Virus record (IMG/VR): IMGVR_UViG_3300035698_008040
Coordinates: 1 to 44,212 of that record
Length of the DNA stretch: 44,212 bases
Source of the DNA: a virus
Strand: one strand, 5' to 3'
Part shown: positions 29,350 to 37,428 of the stretch, in pieces
Layout: every line of letters begins with the position of its first letter
Position numbering within the stretch: position 1 is the stretch's first letter
Made by a program: the position numbers and the translations under genes
The notes under the pieces: generated by a model
Database searches by the model: none
What the model saw: the letters and a program-made list of their open reading frames with translations, nothing else
Told to the model about the DNA's origin: nothing

Positions 29350-29355
29350 ACATAA

Positions 29356-29396
29356 ACTATACACCACTAAGGGCATTAAGACAAGTCAAGCTTCAA
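29356..29396 (-). promoter_or_regulatory. promoter, TTGAAC-family, minus strand
   Basis: Minus-strand reading: TTGAAG (29391-29396), 6 bp, TTGTCT (29379-29384), 17 bp, TATAGT (29356-29361). It overlaps the 3' end of the upstream gene and points to the ligase operon. Confidence 0.6.
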
Positions 29397-30584
29397 CTTA
29401 ATTTTAGTAAGGGCTTGTTTAAGCTCTTCTGTATTAGTTGCTGTTGGAAAATTAGACTTTTTACTTGAAAGGATTTTGGAACGCTTGTAAAACTTTTCAT
29501 AAACCTTTTTATTTACTTCAATCAAAGTATCACCAGTTTTTTTGTCAATAACACAATTGTGATTTTGTACATCTTTATCATAAAGCATTCTCACTTTACC
29601 GTGTCCTCTTGATTGTAAGAAGTATTTAGAATATTCACAAAGACTGTGTTCAATACTTCTTAGACCAAGACTGTTTTTGACTGGTTCGTGTTTATTGTAA
29701 AACTGAAACTTTAATCCGTATTTCTTGAACTTTTTGTGTTGAGTTTTTAATAACTTAACAATTTTATCATACTGTTCTTTAGATGGAGTACTTGGGTACA
29801 TAATACGAATACCCTCTTTAGCTCCGGGACCGATGTTGGCAAAGTCGTTGGTAGTAAACGGTATGAGTCCACTATAACACAAGTCACAATAAATTTCATA
29901 AGCAGTAAAGTCACCAACACTTCTAGGTTCTTTAAGTAGTTTGTGAAATTTTTGACCAAACTCACGACCAACTTCTTCATTATGTTCTGTTGTGTCGTAT
30001 TCTGCAAACAGTTTCATAATGGCTTTAGTGGAATCGTTTACCTTATTACATAAATCAAGTACGGAAATAAGATACCCCTCTGCTTTAGTTAGTCCTTTTG
30101 GAGTAGGACAAGTTAAGTGAGCGGAAGTTGTTACAGGTTTAGTTTCATTGCGCTTATAAATGAACTTGCAAAACTTTTTAAAATTGAATTTGCCAAAGGT
30201 CATGGGTAAACCAGTTTCTTCAAATGTTTCAATTCTATTAGCCAAGCGGTATAAAGTAATCTTAAATATAAGGTCACGCATAAGTTTAAAATTATTTCTC
30301 TGATTGCCACTATTATGAAAATCAATGGTTGGAGTAATAATGTTTTGATAGCACCATATACTTCCACGGTCTAACTGGCGATACACATTGGTATATTTAG
30401 TAACCTGTAAAACTGGATTTTCAGTCCACTGGTCACGAGGTAATTTATGAATGAATCTATTTACCCATATATTGTGTCTGTCAGTGATAAACTTAAAAAA
30501 GTCTTCACAGTTTTCATCGCTAAACTTAATTGACTCAGATGGATATAGAGTGTCTCTATAATCTCTCATTGGTTTTCTTGGCAT
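29376..30584 (-). CDS. 5-hmdU DNA kinase helical-domain / thymine-hypermodification family protein
   Basis: 402 residues. TENPVLQVTKYTNVYRQLDR (54-73) followed by GSIWCYQNII matches, from memory, the signature of the helical domain called HMUDK_hel or alpha-glutamyl/putrescinyl-thymine pyrophosphorylase, a DNA-glycosylase-derived fold found in phages with hypermodified thymine. A later NDFANIGPGAKEGIRI (about 263) fits its helix-hairpin-helix (GPGA). No P-loop kinase is attached, so it is the stand-alone form. Expected role: acting on modified thymine bases in phage DNA. It ends near the promoter of the ligase operon; dUTPase is nearby. Confidence 0.6.
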   Translation of the reverse strand: MPRKPMRDYRDTLYPSESIKFSDENCEDFFKFITDRHNIWVNRFIHKLPRDQWTENPVLQVTKYTNVYRQLDRGSIWCYQNIITPTIDFHNSGNQRNNFKLMRDLIFKITLYRLANRIETFEETGLPMTFGKFNFKKFCKFIYKRNETKPVTTSAHLTCPTPKGLTKAEGYLISVLDLCNKVNDSTKAIMKLFAEYDTTEHNEEVGREFGQKFHKLLKEPRSVGDFTAYEIYCDLCYSGLIPFTTNDFANIGPGAKEGIRIMYPSTPSKEQYDKIVKLLKTQHKKFKKYGLKFQFYNKHEPVKNSLGLRSIEHSLCEYSKYFLQSRGHGKVRMLYDKDVQNHNCVIDKKTGDTLIEVNKKVYEKFYKRSKILSSKKSNFPTATNTEELKQALTKIKLKLDLS

Positions 30585-30618
30585 AATATTGTTTCCCGTT
30601 TAGATTTTATTAACGCTC

Positions 30619-30846
30619 CTATTTTTCTATTAAAGTTAAATCCACATAAAATTCATCACCGAGTTTTATTCCCTCAAGAGAATCATTTGTGACATTCACT
30701 TCAAGTTGTCCGCTTGGGGTACAGTTAAAAAACTTATCGTTTTCTGCTGAACCACTTGACACAGGAAGCATTTTGACCTGCATTCCAGTATCACCCTGAT
30801 AACCTCTTTCCATTTTAGAAACAAACATTTTGCATCTTGTTTTCAT
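30619..30846 (-). CDS. conserved small phage protein
   Basis: 75 residues. It ends with FFNCTPSGQLEVNVTN, then LKLGDEFYVDLTLIE-like sequence, a pattern of a beta-rich small protein seen in many unrelated phages (charged start, YTPSGxLxxxIDN core, GxxYYLDFT end). No function is known to me. The spacing of 11 bases after the upstream gene puts it in the same minus-strand operon. Confidence 0.55.
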   Translation of the reverse strand: MKTRCKMFVSKMERGYQGDTGMQVKMLPVSSGSAENDKFFNCTPSGQLEVNVTNDSLEGIKLGDEFYVDLTLIEK

Positions 30847-30857
30847 TGTAGTATTCC

Positions 30858-31124
30858 TTATTTTACATTAATAGACATATAGCCTTTTCCACGACAGATA
30901 GGACAAAGTTTTAAGTATGAATAAAACCTGTTACGTTTTTGAACAGTAACCTTTTTAAATCCTTTACCGTTGCAATATGTACACTTAACTCTATTCACAG
31001 TTGAAGAACCTTTCTTTGTTCTACTAAAGACTGCCCTATCGGTTAGAATATAGTCTTTCTTTTCCGAATATCCCGTTAATACAAGCACGGATAAAACAAT
31101 AATAAGTAATGCTTTTTTTAACAT
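30858..31124 (-). CDS. exported DnaJ-type zinc-finger protein
   Basis: 88 residues. Signal peptide: MLKK, then LLIIVLSVLVLTGYS (5-20). The mature part has CTYCNGKGF (about 48-56) and CPICRGKGY (about 74-82), the two half-sites of a CxxCxGxG zinc finger. A zinc finger on an exported protein is unusual; the signal could also act as a membrane anchor. GGAGG precedes the ATG. First gene of the minus-strand operon. Confidence 0.6.
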   Translation of the reverse strand: MLKKALLIIVLSVLVLTGYSEKKDYILTDRAVFSRTKKGSSTVNRVKCTYCNGKGFKKVTVQKRNRFYSYLKLCPICRGKGYMSINVK

Positions 31125-31153
31125 GATAAACCTCCATTTTTAGTTTATAATAT

Positions 31154-31194
31154 AATATACACTTTTTATGCTGTTAAAGCAATACTAAGTTCAT
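31154..31194 (-). promoter_or_regulatory. promoter, TTGAAC-family, minus strand
   Basis: Minus-strand reading: ATGAAC (31189-31194), 6 bp, TTGCTT (31177-31182), 17 bp, TATATT (31154-31159). Drives the operon from 31124 down. It shows the upstream element on the opposite strand to most other copies. Confidence 0.7.
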
Positions 31195-31278
31195 TTTATT
31201 ATTATATTATTAGAATAATAATATAAAACACGTTTTTGTTGAGTATTGAGACGTAATGTCTGTATGAATACACTTGAA

Positions 31279-31306
31279 TTGATATAGATAATTATAATAA
31301 TATTAT
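31279..31306 (+). promoter_or_regulatory. possible late promoter
   Basis: TTGATA (31279-31284), 16 bp, TATTAT (31301-31306). It lacks the TTGAAC box, as might be expected of a late promoter. The AT-rich surroundings make the call uncertain. Confidence 0.4.
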
Positions 31307-31327
31307 ATGAATAGCCTATGTTAAAAT

Positions 31328-31346
31328 ACACCCCTTAAGGGGGTGT
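31328..31346. other. hairpin, possible bidirectional terminator
   Basis: ACACCCC and GGGGTGT-type arms around TTAAG form a perfect GC stem. A short T stretch (TTTTAA) follows on the minus strand. It lies between the divergent units, before the structural genes. Confidence 0.45.
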
Positions 31347-31432
31347 TTGTAATATAGATTTATTTGAGGTTAAAGGTAGGTTAGCTCATGGAAAGATTAT
31401 ATATAATAACTGATAGATAACGAGGTTACAAA

Positions 31433-32230
31433 ATGAGCAGTAAACAAAACAAAAAAATACATGATAAGTATGGTCATCTTATTAACTATAAAGATATAGA
31501 TGTTCCAGAAGAACATAGATTTAATAAAACCGCTGTTCATTCGCTAAGATGTTTCAAAAAGATTTATCAGCGTGACAGTGAGGGAAACAAAAATAAAGAT
31601 TTACCAAAGCGTAGATGTAAAAAACATGTGATTCCTGGATATTTATATTGTGCTTGTCATGGTGGAAAAAAAAGTGAGATAGTTCATAGTAAAGAGGGAT
31701 TACCATCAACGAGAACAGCCTTAAAAGAATATCGTAAAATATATGACGATAAGCTTGGTTCAACTTTAGAAATTTTTATGAATGACCCAGATATGATTGA
31801 CGTAAAACCGGAATTAGCACAATTACGTACAATCATGAAAAATTATATAGAAACATTTGCTAAAGGCGTGAAAAAAGAAAGCAAGCGTTCATGTATGGGT
31901 GTAATAGAGGGTATCATATATGACGAAGAAACAAACAGGGTGGAAAAGTATGATACCATTGAAGAAATTATACTTAACCAACAGACATTACATAATGGCG
32001 CAGTAGTTGATAGAATTATAAGGTTGACAAAAGCAATTTCTGATGTTATATTGCAAATAACAAAAATAGAACAAAGTAAAAACTTTGCATTATCACCAGC
32101 AGGTTTAAAAAGATTTTTACGTATTTTAGCTGACATACATAAAAAGGTAATTACAAACGAAGACGAGTTAGAATCTATAAGAAAGATGATGATGGAAGCT
32201 TCTATAGAAACATCAGCAACGTCAGGATAA
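31433..32230 (+). CDS. putative terminase small subunit
   Basis: 265 residues. The N-terminal part has a Cys/His cluster: RCFKK (about 39), RRCKKHVIPGYLYCACHGGK (about 60-79). A C...H...G..YC..HGG motif is common near the N-terminus of phage terminase-associated proteins. The rest is helical (about 95-255), as expected of an oligomerising small terminase, with EQSKNFALSPAGLKRFL near the end. Position, directly before the large terminase, is the main argument. It would recognise the packaging site. Confidence 0.55.
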   Translation: MSSKQNKKIHDKYGHLINYKDIDVPEEHRFNKTAVHSLRCFKKIYQRDSEGNKNKDLPKRRCKKHVIPGYLYCACHGGKKSEIVHSKEGLPSTRTALKEYRKIYDDKLGSTLEIFMNDPDMIDVKPELAQLRTIMKNYIETFAKGVKKESKRSCMGVIEGIIYDEETNRVEKYDTIEEIILNQQTLHNGAVVDRIIRLTKAISDVILQITKIEQSKNFALSPAGLKRFLRILADIHKKVITNEDELESIRKMMMEASIETSATSG

Positions 32231-32232
32231 AA

Positions 32233-32445
32233 ATGACTAGGTTACAAAGATGTCTTAAAGGATACTACTATGCGGATTGTAAGAATGATACCGCTAGGAA
32301 AAAATTGTTTCAAGACAGGATAGATAAATACCCTAGAAAAAAAATAAAGTCAGAATCTTATAAACTTTCAGAGAACACGAAAAGCCTTTTGTTTGAATGT
32401 TGGTTAAAATCACTTTCCTTTGTGGGAGTATTAAATGGCGAATAA
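32233..32445 (+). CDS. small basic protein between terminase genes
   Basis: 70 residues, very basic in the middle (DRIDKYPRKKIKSESYKL). It starts 2 bases after the small terminase gene and overlaps the large terminase gene by 11 bases. Not recognised; a packaging accessory role is possible from position only. Confidence 0.55.
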   Translation: MTRLQRCLKGYYYADCKNDTARKKLFQDRIDKYPRKKIKSESYKLSENTKSLLFECWLKSLSFVGVLNGE

Positions 32446-35400
32446 AAGAAAGGTCGTTGAAAAAATAAATCCGTTTGCAGAACTTGCAGACAATCTGGGT
32501 GGGAGTGCTGGTTTTGGTGCATATCTTTTAGAACCGATAGTTGGTGTACAGGAGTTTATAGAAAGCCCAAAGTTTTTAAACCAGAAATGGAATGGAAAAC
32601 GTGGCTGTAGACCAGAAATGTTGAAGATTGCCATAAAGGTTTCAAAAGATAGCGTTAGAGAAGTAATGTTACTGCTTGGTAAAGGATGTTTGGCTGGTAG
32701 TTCACAAATTGCTTTAGCTAATGGTTCCGTTTGTAGAATTGATAAGTTATATAAAAAGTTTGGCAATAAACCGATAAGGGTCATAAACCATGATGTAAAT
32801 ACAAATAAGTCTTTAGTATCAAACGCAGTAGTTAAATACTCAGGATTAAAAAAGACTTATAAAATAAGATTACGTAACGGCTATGAGTTTGAAGCGACCA
32901 TGAATCATAAAATGCCTACTTTTTGGGGAAATAGAAAAATAAAAGATTTAAGTGTTGGTGACACATTGTTAATATCTAAAAATCAAAGCAACATAGCAAA
33001 GGATTATAATAAATGTGAATCGTTGTCAAATGAGGAAGCTAGGTTTTTAGGTTATATGGTAGGTGATGGATATACTGGTAGACTTGGCTTAAAAAGATTT
33101 TGCTTTACAAATGGTGATAAAGAAGTTTTGAAAGATTTTTTACGTTGTTTAAAAACAATTGACCCAAATGGAAATCCACATTTGGATGTGAGAAGTACAA
33201 AAACAATGGTTTGGTTTGGTAATAGTAGATTTCCAAATGCAACTAATTTAATTTTATTGTGCGGATTGCATGGTAAAAAATCAAAAACAAAGCATATTCC
33301 AATATTGGTAAGAAAATCAAGTCAAGAAGTTATAGGTAATTTTATTGTTGGATATTGGATGTCTGATGGAGAATGCAATATTCAACATGGTAAAAAGCGT
33401 GATGAAATATATTATGATATTTCAAGTATAAGTAAGCGTTTGATTTTTGGACTACGTGATTTGTTGTTAAAGCTTGGTGTAGATTCTAAGATAAGACGTT
33501 GGTGTCAAGATGTGAATTCTGGAACAAAAATTTATAAAGATTATAAAGGATATTCGTTATCATTTTCTGGTGATACAAATGTGGAAAACTTTGGGGAATT
33601 TGTTAAATTAATATCTTACAAAGGTGAAAATCAAAAATACAGTCTATCTTTAAAATCAGAATTAACAACTGCCCTGTGTAGATTTTTTCCAGACAAGCTT
33701 TCTGCTGAGATTAGAAGTGAGTTAGATAAAAAGGTTTCAGCTACAGAAAGAAATCGACTTACTGGTAGAGGTAAAAAAATAAATATTGATAGATATGATT
33801 GGTTTAAAAATTTACTTGATAATGAAAAGGATATTTTAAATGGCGATGTCGGTTATTCTGAAATTGTTTCAATAGAACCAGTAAAAGAAAAGGATGTGTA
33901 TGATATTACCATATTGTGCGGTGAAAATGATAATTTAAGAAATTATGTGGCAGATGGAATAATCGTTGGTAATTCAGGTAAAGACTATATATCGGCAGTA
34001 TTACACTTGTACGGTATTTATAAAGCCCTTTGTTATAGTAGCCCACAAGCTTACTATGGATTAGCTCCAGGAAGTCCTATATACTTTGTTAATACCGCTC
34101 GTAATGACACACAGGCTAAAAAGGTATTCTTCACACAGTTTAAAGGTATGCTTTTAAATTGTGTATGGTTTGAGGGCAAGTATGAAGAACCTAGTTCCAA
34201 TGAAGTTCGCTTCGATAAAGGAGTTGTTGCTTTAAGTGTGAACAGTCAAGCTTTCGGGTGGTTAGGGTTTAATACGATACAATGGGTAGGTGATGAGTTA
34301 GCCTTTTTCTTAGAAAACGATACTGACGAGGGTTCTGACTCAAGAGCAGAAGAATGTTGGCAAGCTGCTTACGGAAGTTGTCAGACACGTTTTCCACAAC
34401 ATTACAAGATGATTGGAATTACTACACCACGTTTTGATGATGACTTTGTAATGCGTAAATGTAGGGAATTAAAAAACCGTAAAGATGGTTTCTTCCTGCA
34501 GAAACCAACATGGGAAATACATCCGGGATTAACCAAGAAAGATTTTGAAAATGAATTTATAAGAGATTACCGTAGAACAATGCGTGACTTTGGAGCTAAA
34601 CCAATGGGTTTAATGGAGGGATTCTTTGGTGACCCAGATTTTATTGAAAATAATGTTAGAGCTGAATGTAAAATGTGTCCTGTATATAAAAAACGTAAAG
34701 ATACACAAGATATGTACGAGTGTGAAGAATATGAAGAATGTACACAAAACCCATATAGAGGCAATGGAAAGTTTTCAAGCTGGTTTCATCCAGACCCAGA
34801 AGCAGAATATCATTTACATTTTGACTTGTCAAAAAGTAAAGACTTTTTAGGAATGACCCTCGGACATTCTGACGATGTCGTTTTAGTGGAAAGGTCTTTA
34901 GGTGAAGTAATGGCAATGGCTGAAATAGACAAAAAGGGTATGAAAATAAGTGAAGAAGATATGATGCGAGAAAAGCCATTAATTATTATTGATATGTTTG
35001 GTTTTATAAATCCGAGAAGCAAGAGAGACGACAATTTAACAAGAAATAGTGAACTGTATTATGATGGCATATTTAAACACATAGTAGTATACTTAAAACT
35101 AAATCTTGGGTTTAACATTGTTATGATAACATTTGACTCCTATCAATCTCATTATTTTAAACAAAACTGTGAAGATTTAGGTATAGAAGTTACTCTAATC
35201 TCTACTGATAGGACAGATGAAGTTCCCACACAGGCAAAGGTAGCTTTTAATGAAAACAGGATAAATTATCCTTATTGTAAGAAGCTGTGCAAAGAGGGGA
35301 AAGAACTCATGATTAAAAATGGTAAAAAGGTTGACCACCCGAAGAAAGGTTGTTTTGTTGCTGAACAAGAAATATATCTACCAATGTTTGACGACACTAT

Positions 35401-35866
35401 GAATTTCGAAGCACTAACGGATAAATTTTTAGGTGAAAGTTTTCATGTGATATCTTACGACAAAAAGCGAAATATTTTTGTCGTAGCGGAAGCATATCAT
35501 TCGCGAGTGACAAAAACAGTTGAAGAATATGTTGAAATACGATTATTGAATGGTGCTTATATAAGGTGTACACTTGACCACCCAATAATGATAGGAACAG
35601 GCAAGTACATGGAAGCTGTTCATTTATTACCAACTGATACATTAAAAGGTTATGAAAATAAGGTTGTTGAAAGTGTTAATCGTGTAAAGTGTTTAAAAAG
35701 AAAGATGTATGACATAACAGTTCCAGTTTATAATAATTTCATGTTAGGTAATGGCGTGATAGTTCACAATTCAAAAGATATTTGGGATTCAGCAAGTTGT
35801 GTTATAAAGACGCTAGAAGATGAAACAACTAACGGAAGTGGATTTGTTGATTTAACCACTGAATAG
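32435..35866 (+). CDS. terL: terminase large subunit precursor with two inteins
   Basis: 1143 residues as translated; removing two inteins (85-513 and 973-1112) leaves 574, the usual TerL size. It pumps DNA into procapsids (ATPase) and cuts it (RNase-H-like nuclease). After splicing the Walker A reads GKGSGKD, spanning the first junction; Walker B is IQWVGDELAFF. Nuclease acidic residues: HFDLSKSKD, TFDSYQSHYF and SKDIWDSAS, the last right after the second junction. A Cys-containing insert (CKMCPVYKKRKD) lies before the nuclease. Both inteins must splice for activity. Confidence 0.93.
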   Translation: MANKRKVVEKINPFAELADNLGGSAGFGAYLLEPIVGVQEFIESPKFLNQKWNGKRGCRPEMLKIAIKVSKDSVREVMLLLGKGCLAGSSQIALANGSVCRIDKLYKKFGNKPIRVINHDVNTNKSLVSNAVVKYSGLKKTYKIRLRNGYEFEATMNHKMPTFWGNRKIKDLSVGDTLLISKNQSNIAKDYNKCESLSNEEARFLGYMVGDGYTGRLGLKRFCFTNGDKEVLKDFLRCLKTIDPNGNPHLDVRSTKTMVWFGNSRFPNATNLILLCGLHGKKSKTKHIPILVRKSSQEVIGNFIVGYWMSDGECNIQHGKKRDEIYYDISSISKRLIFGLRDLLLKLGVDSKIRRWCQDVNSGTKIYKDYKGYSLSFSGDTNVENFGEFVKLISYKGENQKYSLSLKSELTTALCRFFPDKLSAEIRSELDKKVSATERNRLTGRGKKINIDRYDWFKNLLDNEKDILNGDVGYSEIVSIEPVKEKDVYDITILCGENDNLRNYVADGIIVGNSGKDYISAVLHLYGIYKALCYSSPQAYYGLAPGSPIYFVNTARNDTQAKKVFFTQFKGMLLNCVWFEGKYEEPSSNEVRFDKGVVALSVNSQAFGWLGFNTIQWVGDELAFFLENDTDEGSDSRAEECWQAAYGSCQTRFPQHYKMIGITTPRFDDDFVMRKCRELKNRKDGFFLQKPTWEIHPGLTKKDFENEFIRDYRRTMRDFGAKPMGLMEGFFGDPDFIENNVRAECKMCPVYKKRKDTQDMYECEEYEECTQNPYRGNGKFSSWFHPDPEAEYHLHFDLSKSKDFLGMTLGHSDDVVLVERSLGEVMAMAEIDKKGMKISEEDMMREKPLIIIDMFGFINPRSKRDDNLTRNSELYYDGIFKHIVVYLKLNLGFNIVMITFDSYQSHYFKQNCEDLGIEVTLISTDRTDEVPTQAKVAFNENRINYPYCKKLCKEGKELMIKNGKKVDHPKKGCFVAEQEIYLPMFDDTMNFEALTDKFLGESFHVISYDKKRNIFVVAEAYHSRVTKTVEEYVEIRLLNGAYIRCTLDHPIMIGTGKYMEAVHLLPTDTLKGYENKVVESVNRVKCLKRKMYDITVPVYNNFMLGNGVIVHNSKDIWDSASCVIKTLEDETTNGSGFVDLTTE
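32687..33973 (+). other. intein 1 (large, LAGLIDADG-containing) in the Walker A loop
   Basis: 429 residues. Cys1 (CLAGSSQIAL), TxxH as ATMNH (intein 70-74), C-terminal YDITILCGE, then YVADGIIVGN ending in Asn, followed by Ser. The penultimate residue is Gly instead of His. Two LAGLIDADG-like helices: FLGYMVGDGY (120-129) and FIVGYWMSDGE (219-229), so it carries a homing endonuclease. It sits between GKG and SGKD of the P-loop. Confidence 0.92.
35351..35770 (+). other. intein 2 (mini-intein) at the nuclease active site
   Basis: 140 residues without endonuclease. Cys1 (CFVAEQEIYL), TxxH as CTLDHP, C-terminal YDITVPVYNNF then MLGNGVIVHN, followed by Ser of SKDIWDS. Exteins join as HPKKG-SKDIWD, directly at the third metal-binding Asp of the nuclease. 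Confidence 0.92.
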
Positions 35867-35874
35867 GTAAAAAC

Positions 35875-37428
35875 ATGGCTAAGAAAGTAGTAGCGCACGA
35901 CATAATAAAGGTGAAGAAATATGAAACCAAAAACGCTTCTGGTTTTATTGAAAACTACGTTCAAGACAATTGCGTTATTCCACAGACAATAAAAATTAAT
36001 GACGATACAGCCCTGTCTTTTTATAAAGGCAATGAATGGGTTAATGCTGTGGTGAATCGTATTGTTCTCGACACTGTAAAACATAAGCCACAAGTCACGA
36101 TGCGAGATAAAAGCATTAAGATGAAACCAATTCACGAACGGCAGATAAAGCTGGTCGAAGAATTTTTATATGACCCAAATAGTAATAATGAATCATTCAG
36201 GGAATTGAGACAAAAATATTTAAAAGACCTTTTAGTGGTTGGTAGAGGAACGATTGAAAAAGTTCTTGACAAGAAAAGTGGAATAATCTTAGAACTATAT
36301 TCAGTAATTGCTAAGGATATTATTATAAGAGCAGACAAACACGGTAACCTGAAGAAAAAGGCATACAAGCTTAAGTCTCCAAACCAAAAAGAAAAAGATG
36401 TTGTCTTTTATTCTACCGACGAACTTATTCATACTGTTTATAGACCTACTACTTTGAGTATATATGGTGAAAAACCACTCGACACATTGTCAAATGCTGT
36501 TGCCAGTGATATCATTAGAGCGGCGTATAATACAAATTTCTTTATGAATGGAGCGGAATCTTCTGGAATAATTTCACTTGAGGGAATGTCAAAAAGACAG
36601 TTAAAAGATTTTAATCAATATTGGAAATCAAATCATAAAGGTTATTCAAACGCTCATAAACTGTCAGCGGTTAATGTGCCTGTTAAGTTTGTTAGAATGG
36701 CAATGAACAATAAAGATATGGAATTTTCGGAATACGGTAAAGAACTTAAAAATAAAATTTATGCTGTGTTTGCAATGCAACCTTTTATAATGGGTGACAT
36801 AACAAGTACTACAGGTAAGCTCAACAGTGGACTACAGAAAGAAGTTTATATGGACGGTGCTATAAAACCGTTATTGGAACTTGAAGCCTATACTTACACT
36901 AAAGAAATTGTCCATCAAGGTTTTGGCTTTAAAGAATTGGAAGTAACTTTTCCAGAAGCAAATCTTAGTGATATTGAAACACAGAACAAAATGGACAGAG
37001 AAGACATAATGGCTGGGATTAAAACAATCAACGAAGTACGTGCAATGAGAAAACTTAATCCTGTTCCTTGGGGTGATGCACCAATAGTAATGCCAGGAGG
37101 TAAATTGATTGACCCAAAAACTGGAGCATTGATAGACCCACCTGAAAAGAACAATAGTGACAAAAAACCTAAACCTAAAGACGGTGATGGAAAATCTATT
37201 AACTTGCGGAATGCGATTTATAAAAACATTTGGAATGGCTATAATGGCGACACGATGGTTGAAATGTTAAAAAGAAAGATAAAGGGTAACAGTACAATAA
37301 AACAAACAGTCGCCGAAGAAATTGGGAATGAAATAAAAGAAGTATTGATTAGTTCAAGTGAAGACGGTGATAATACACTTAAGAAAAACATTGAAAGTAT
37401 TGTTAAAAATAGTGAGGTCTTTTTATAA
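35875..37428 (+). CDS. HK97-type portal protein
   Basis: 517 residues. It forms the dodecameric ring through which DNA enters the head. Typical order: an early strand with FYKGNEWVNAVVNRIV (about 43-58), LRQKYLKDLLVVGRGTIEKVL (about 108-128), DELIHTVYRPTTLSIYGEKPL, then FFMNGAESSGIISLEG and MQPFIMGDITSTTGKLNSG. The C-terminus is Lys-rich with a PPEKNNSDKKPKPK linker. It starts 8 bases after TerL and overlaps the protease start by 1 base. Confidence 0.9.
   Translation: MAKKVVAHDIIKVKKYETKNASGFIENYVQDNCVIPQTIKINDDTALSFYKGNEWVNAVVNRIVLDTVKHKPQVTMRDKSIKMKPIHERQIKLVEEFLYDPNSNNESFRELRQKYLKDLLVVGRGTIEKVLDKKSGIILELYSVIAKDIIIRADKHGNLKKKAYKLKSPNQKEKDVVFYSTDELIHTVYRPTTLSIYGEKPLDTLSNAVASDIIRAAYNTNFFMNGAESSGIISLEGMSKRQLKDFNQYWKSNHKGYSNAHKLSAVNVPVKFVRMAMNNKDMEFSEYGKELKNKIYAVFAMQPFIMGDITSTTGKLNSGLQKEVYMDGAIKPLLELEAYTYTKEIVHQGFGFKELEVTFPEANLSDIETQNKMDREDIMAGIKTINEVRAMRKLNPVPWGDAPIVMPGGKLIDPKTGALIDPPEKNNSDKKPKPKDGDGKSINLRNAIYKNIWNGYNGDTMVEMLKRKIKGNSTIKQTVAEEIGNEIKEVLISSSEDGDNTLKKNIESIVKNSEVFL

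Larger units (their letters stand above)
31125..31432. other. divergent promoter region with AT-rich inverted repeat and hairpin
   Basis: No gene. It holds the minus-strand promoter (31154-31194), an inverted repeat TTATATTATT/AATAATATAA (31202-31226) between the two directions, a putative plus-strand promoter (31279-31306) and a GC hairpin (31329-31346). Confidence 0.6.

Noticed and set aside
29183-29353. 56-codon minus-strand frame ending in ATGA overlap with the gene at 29019-29186
   Set aside because: The stop/start overlap is attractive, but the frame runs through the terminator hairpin, has no ribosome binding site, and its ATG lies about where the transcript should begin.
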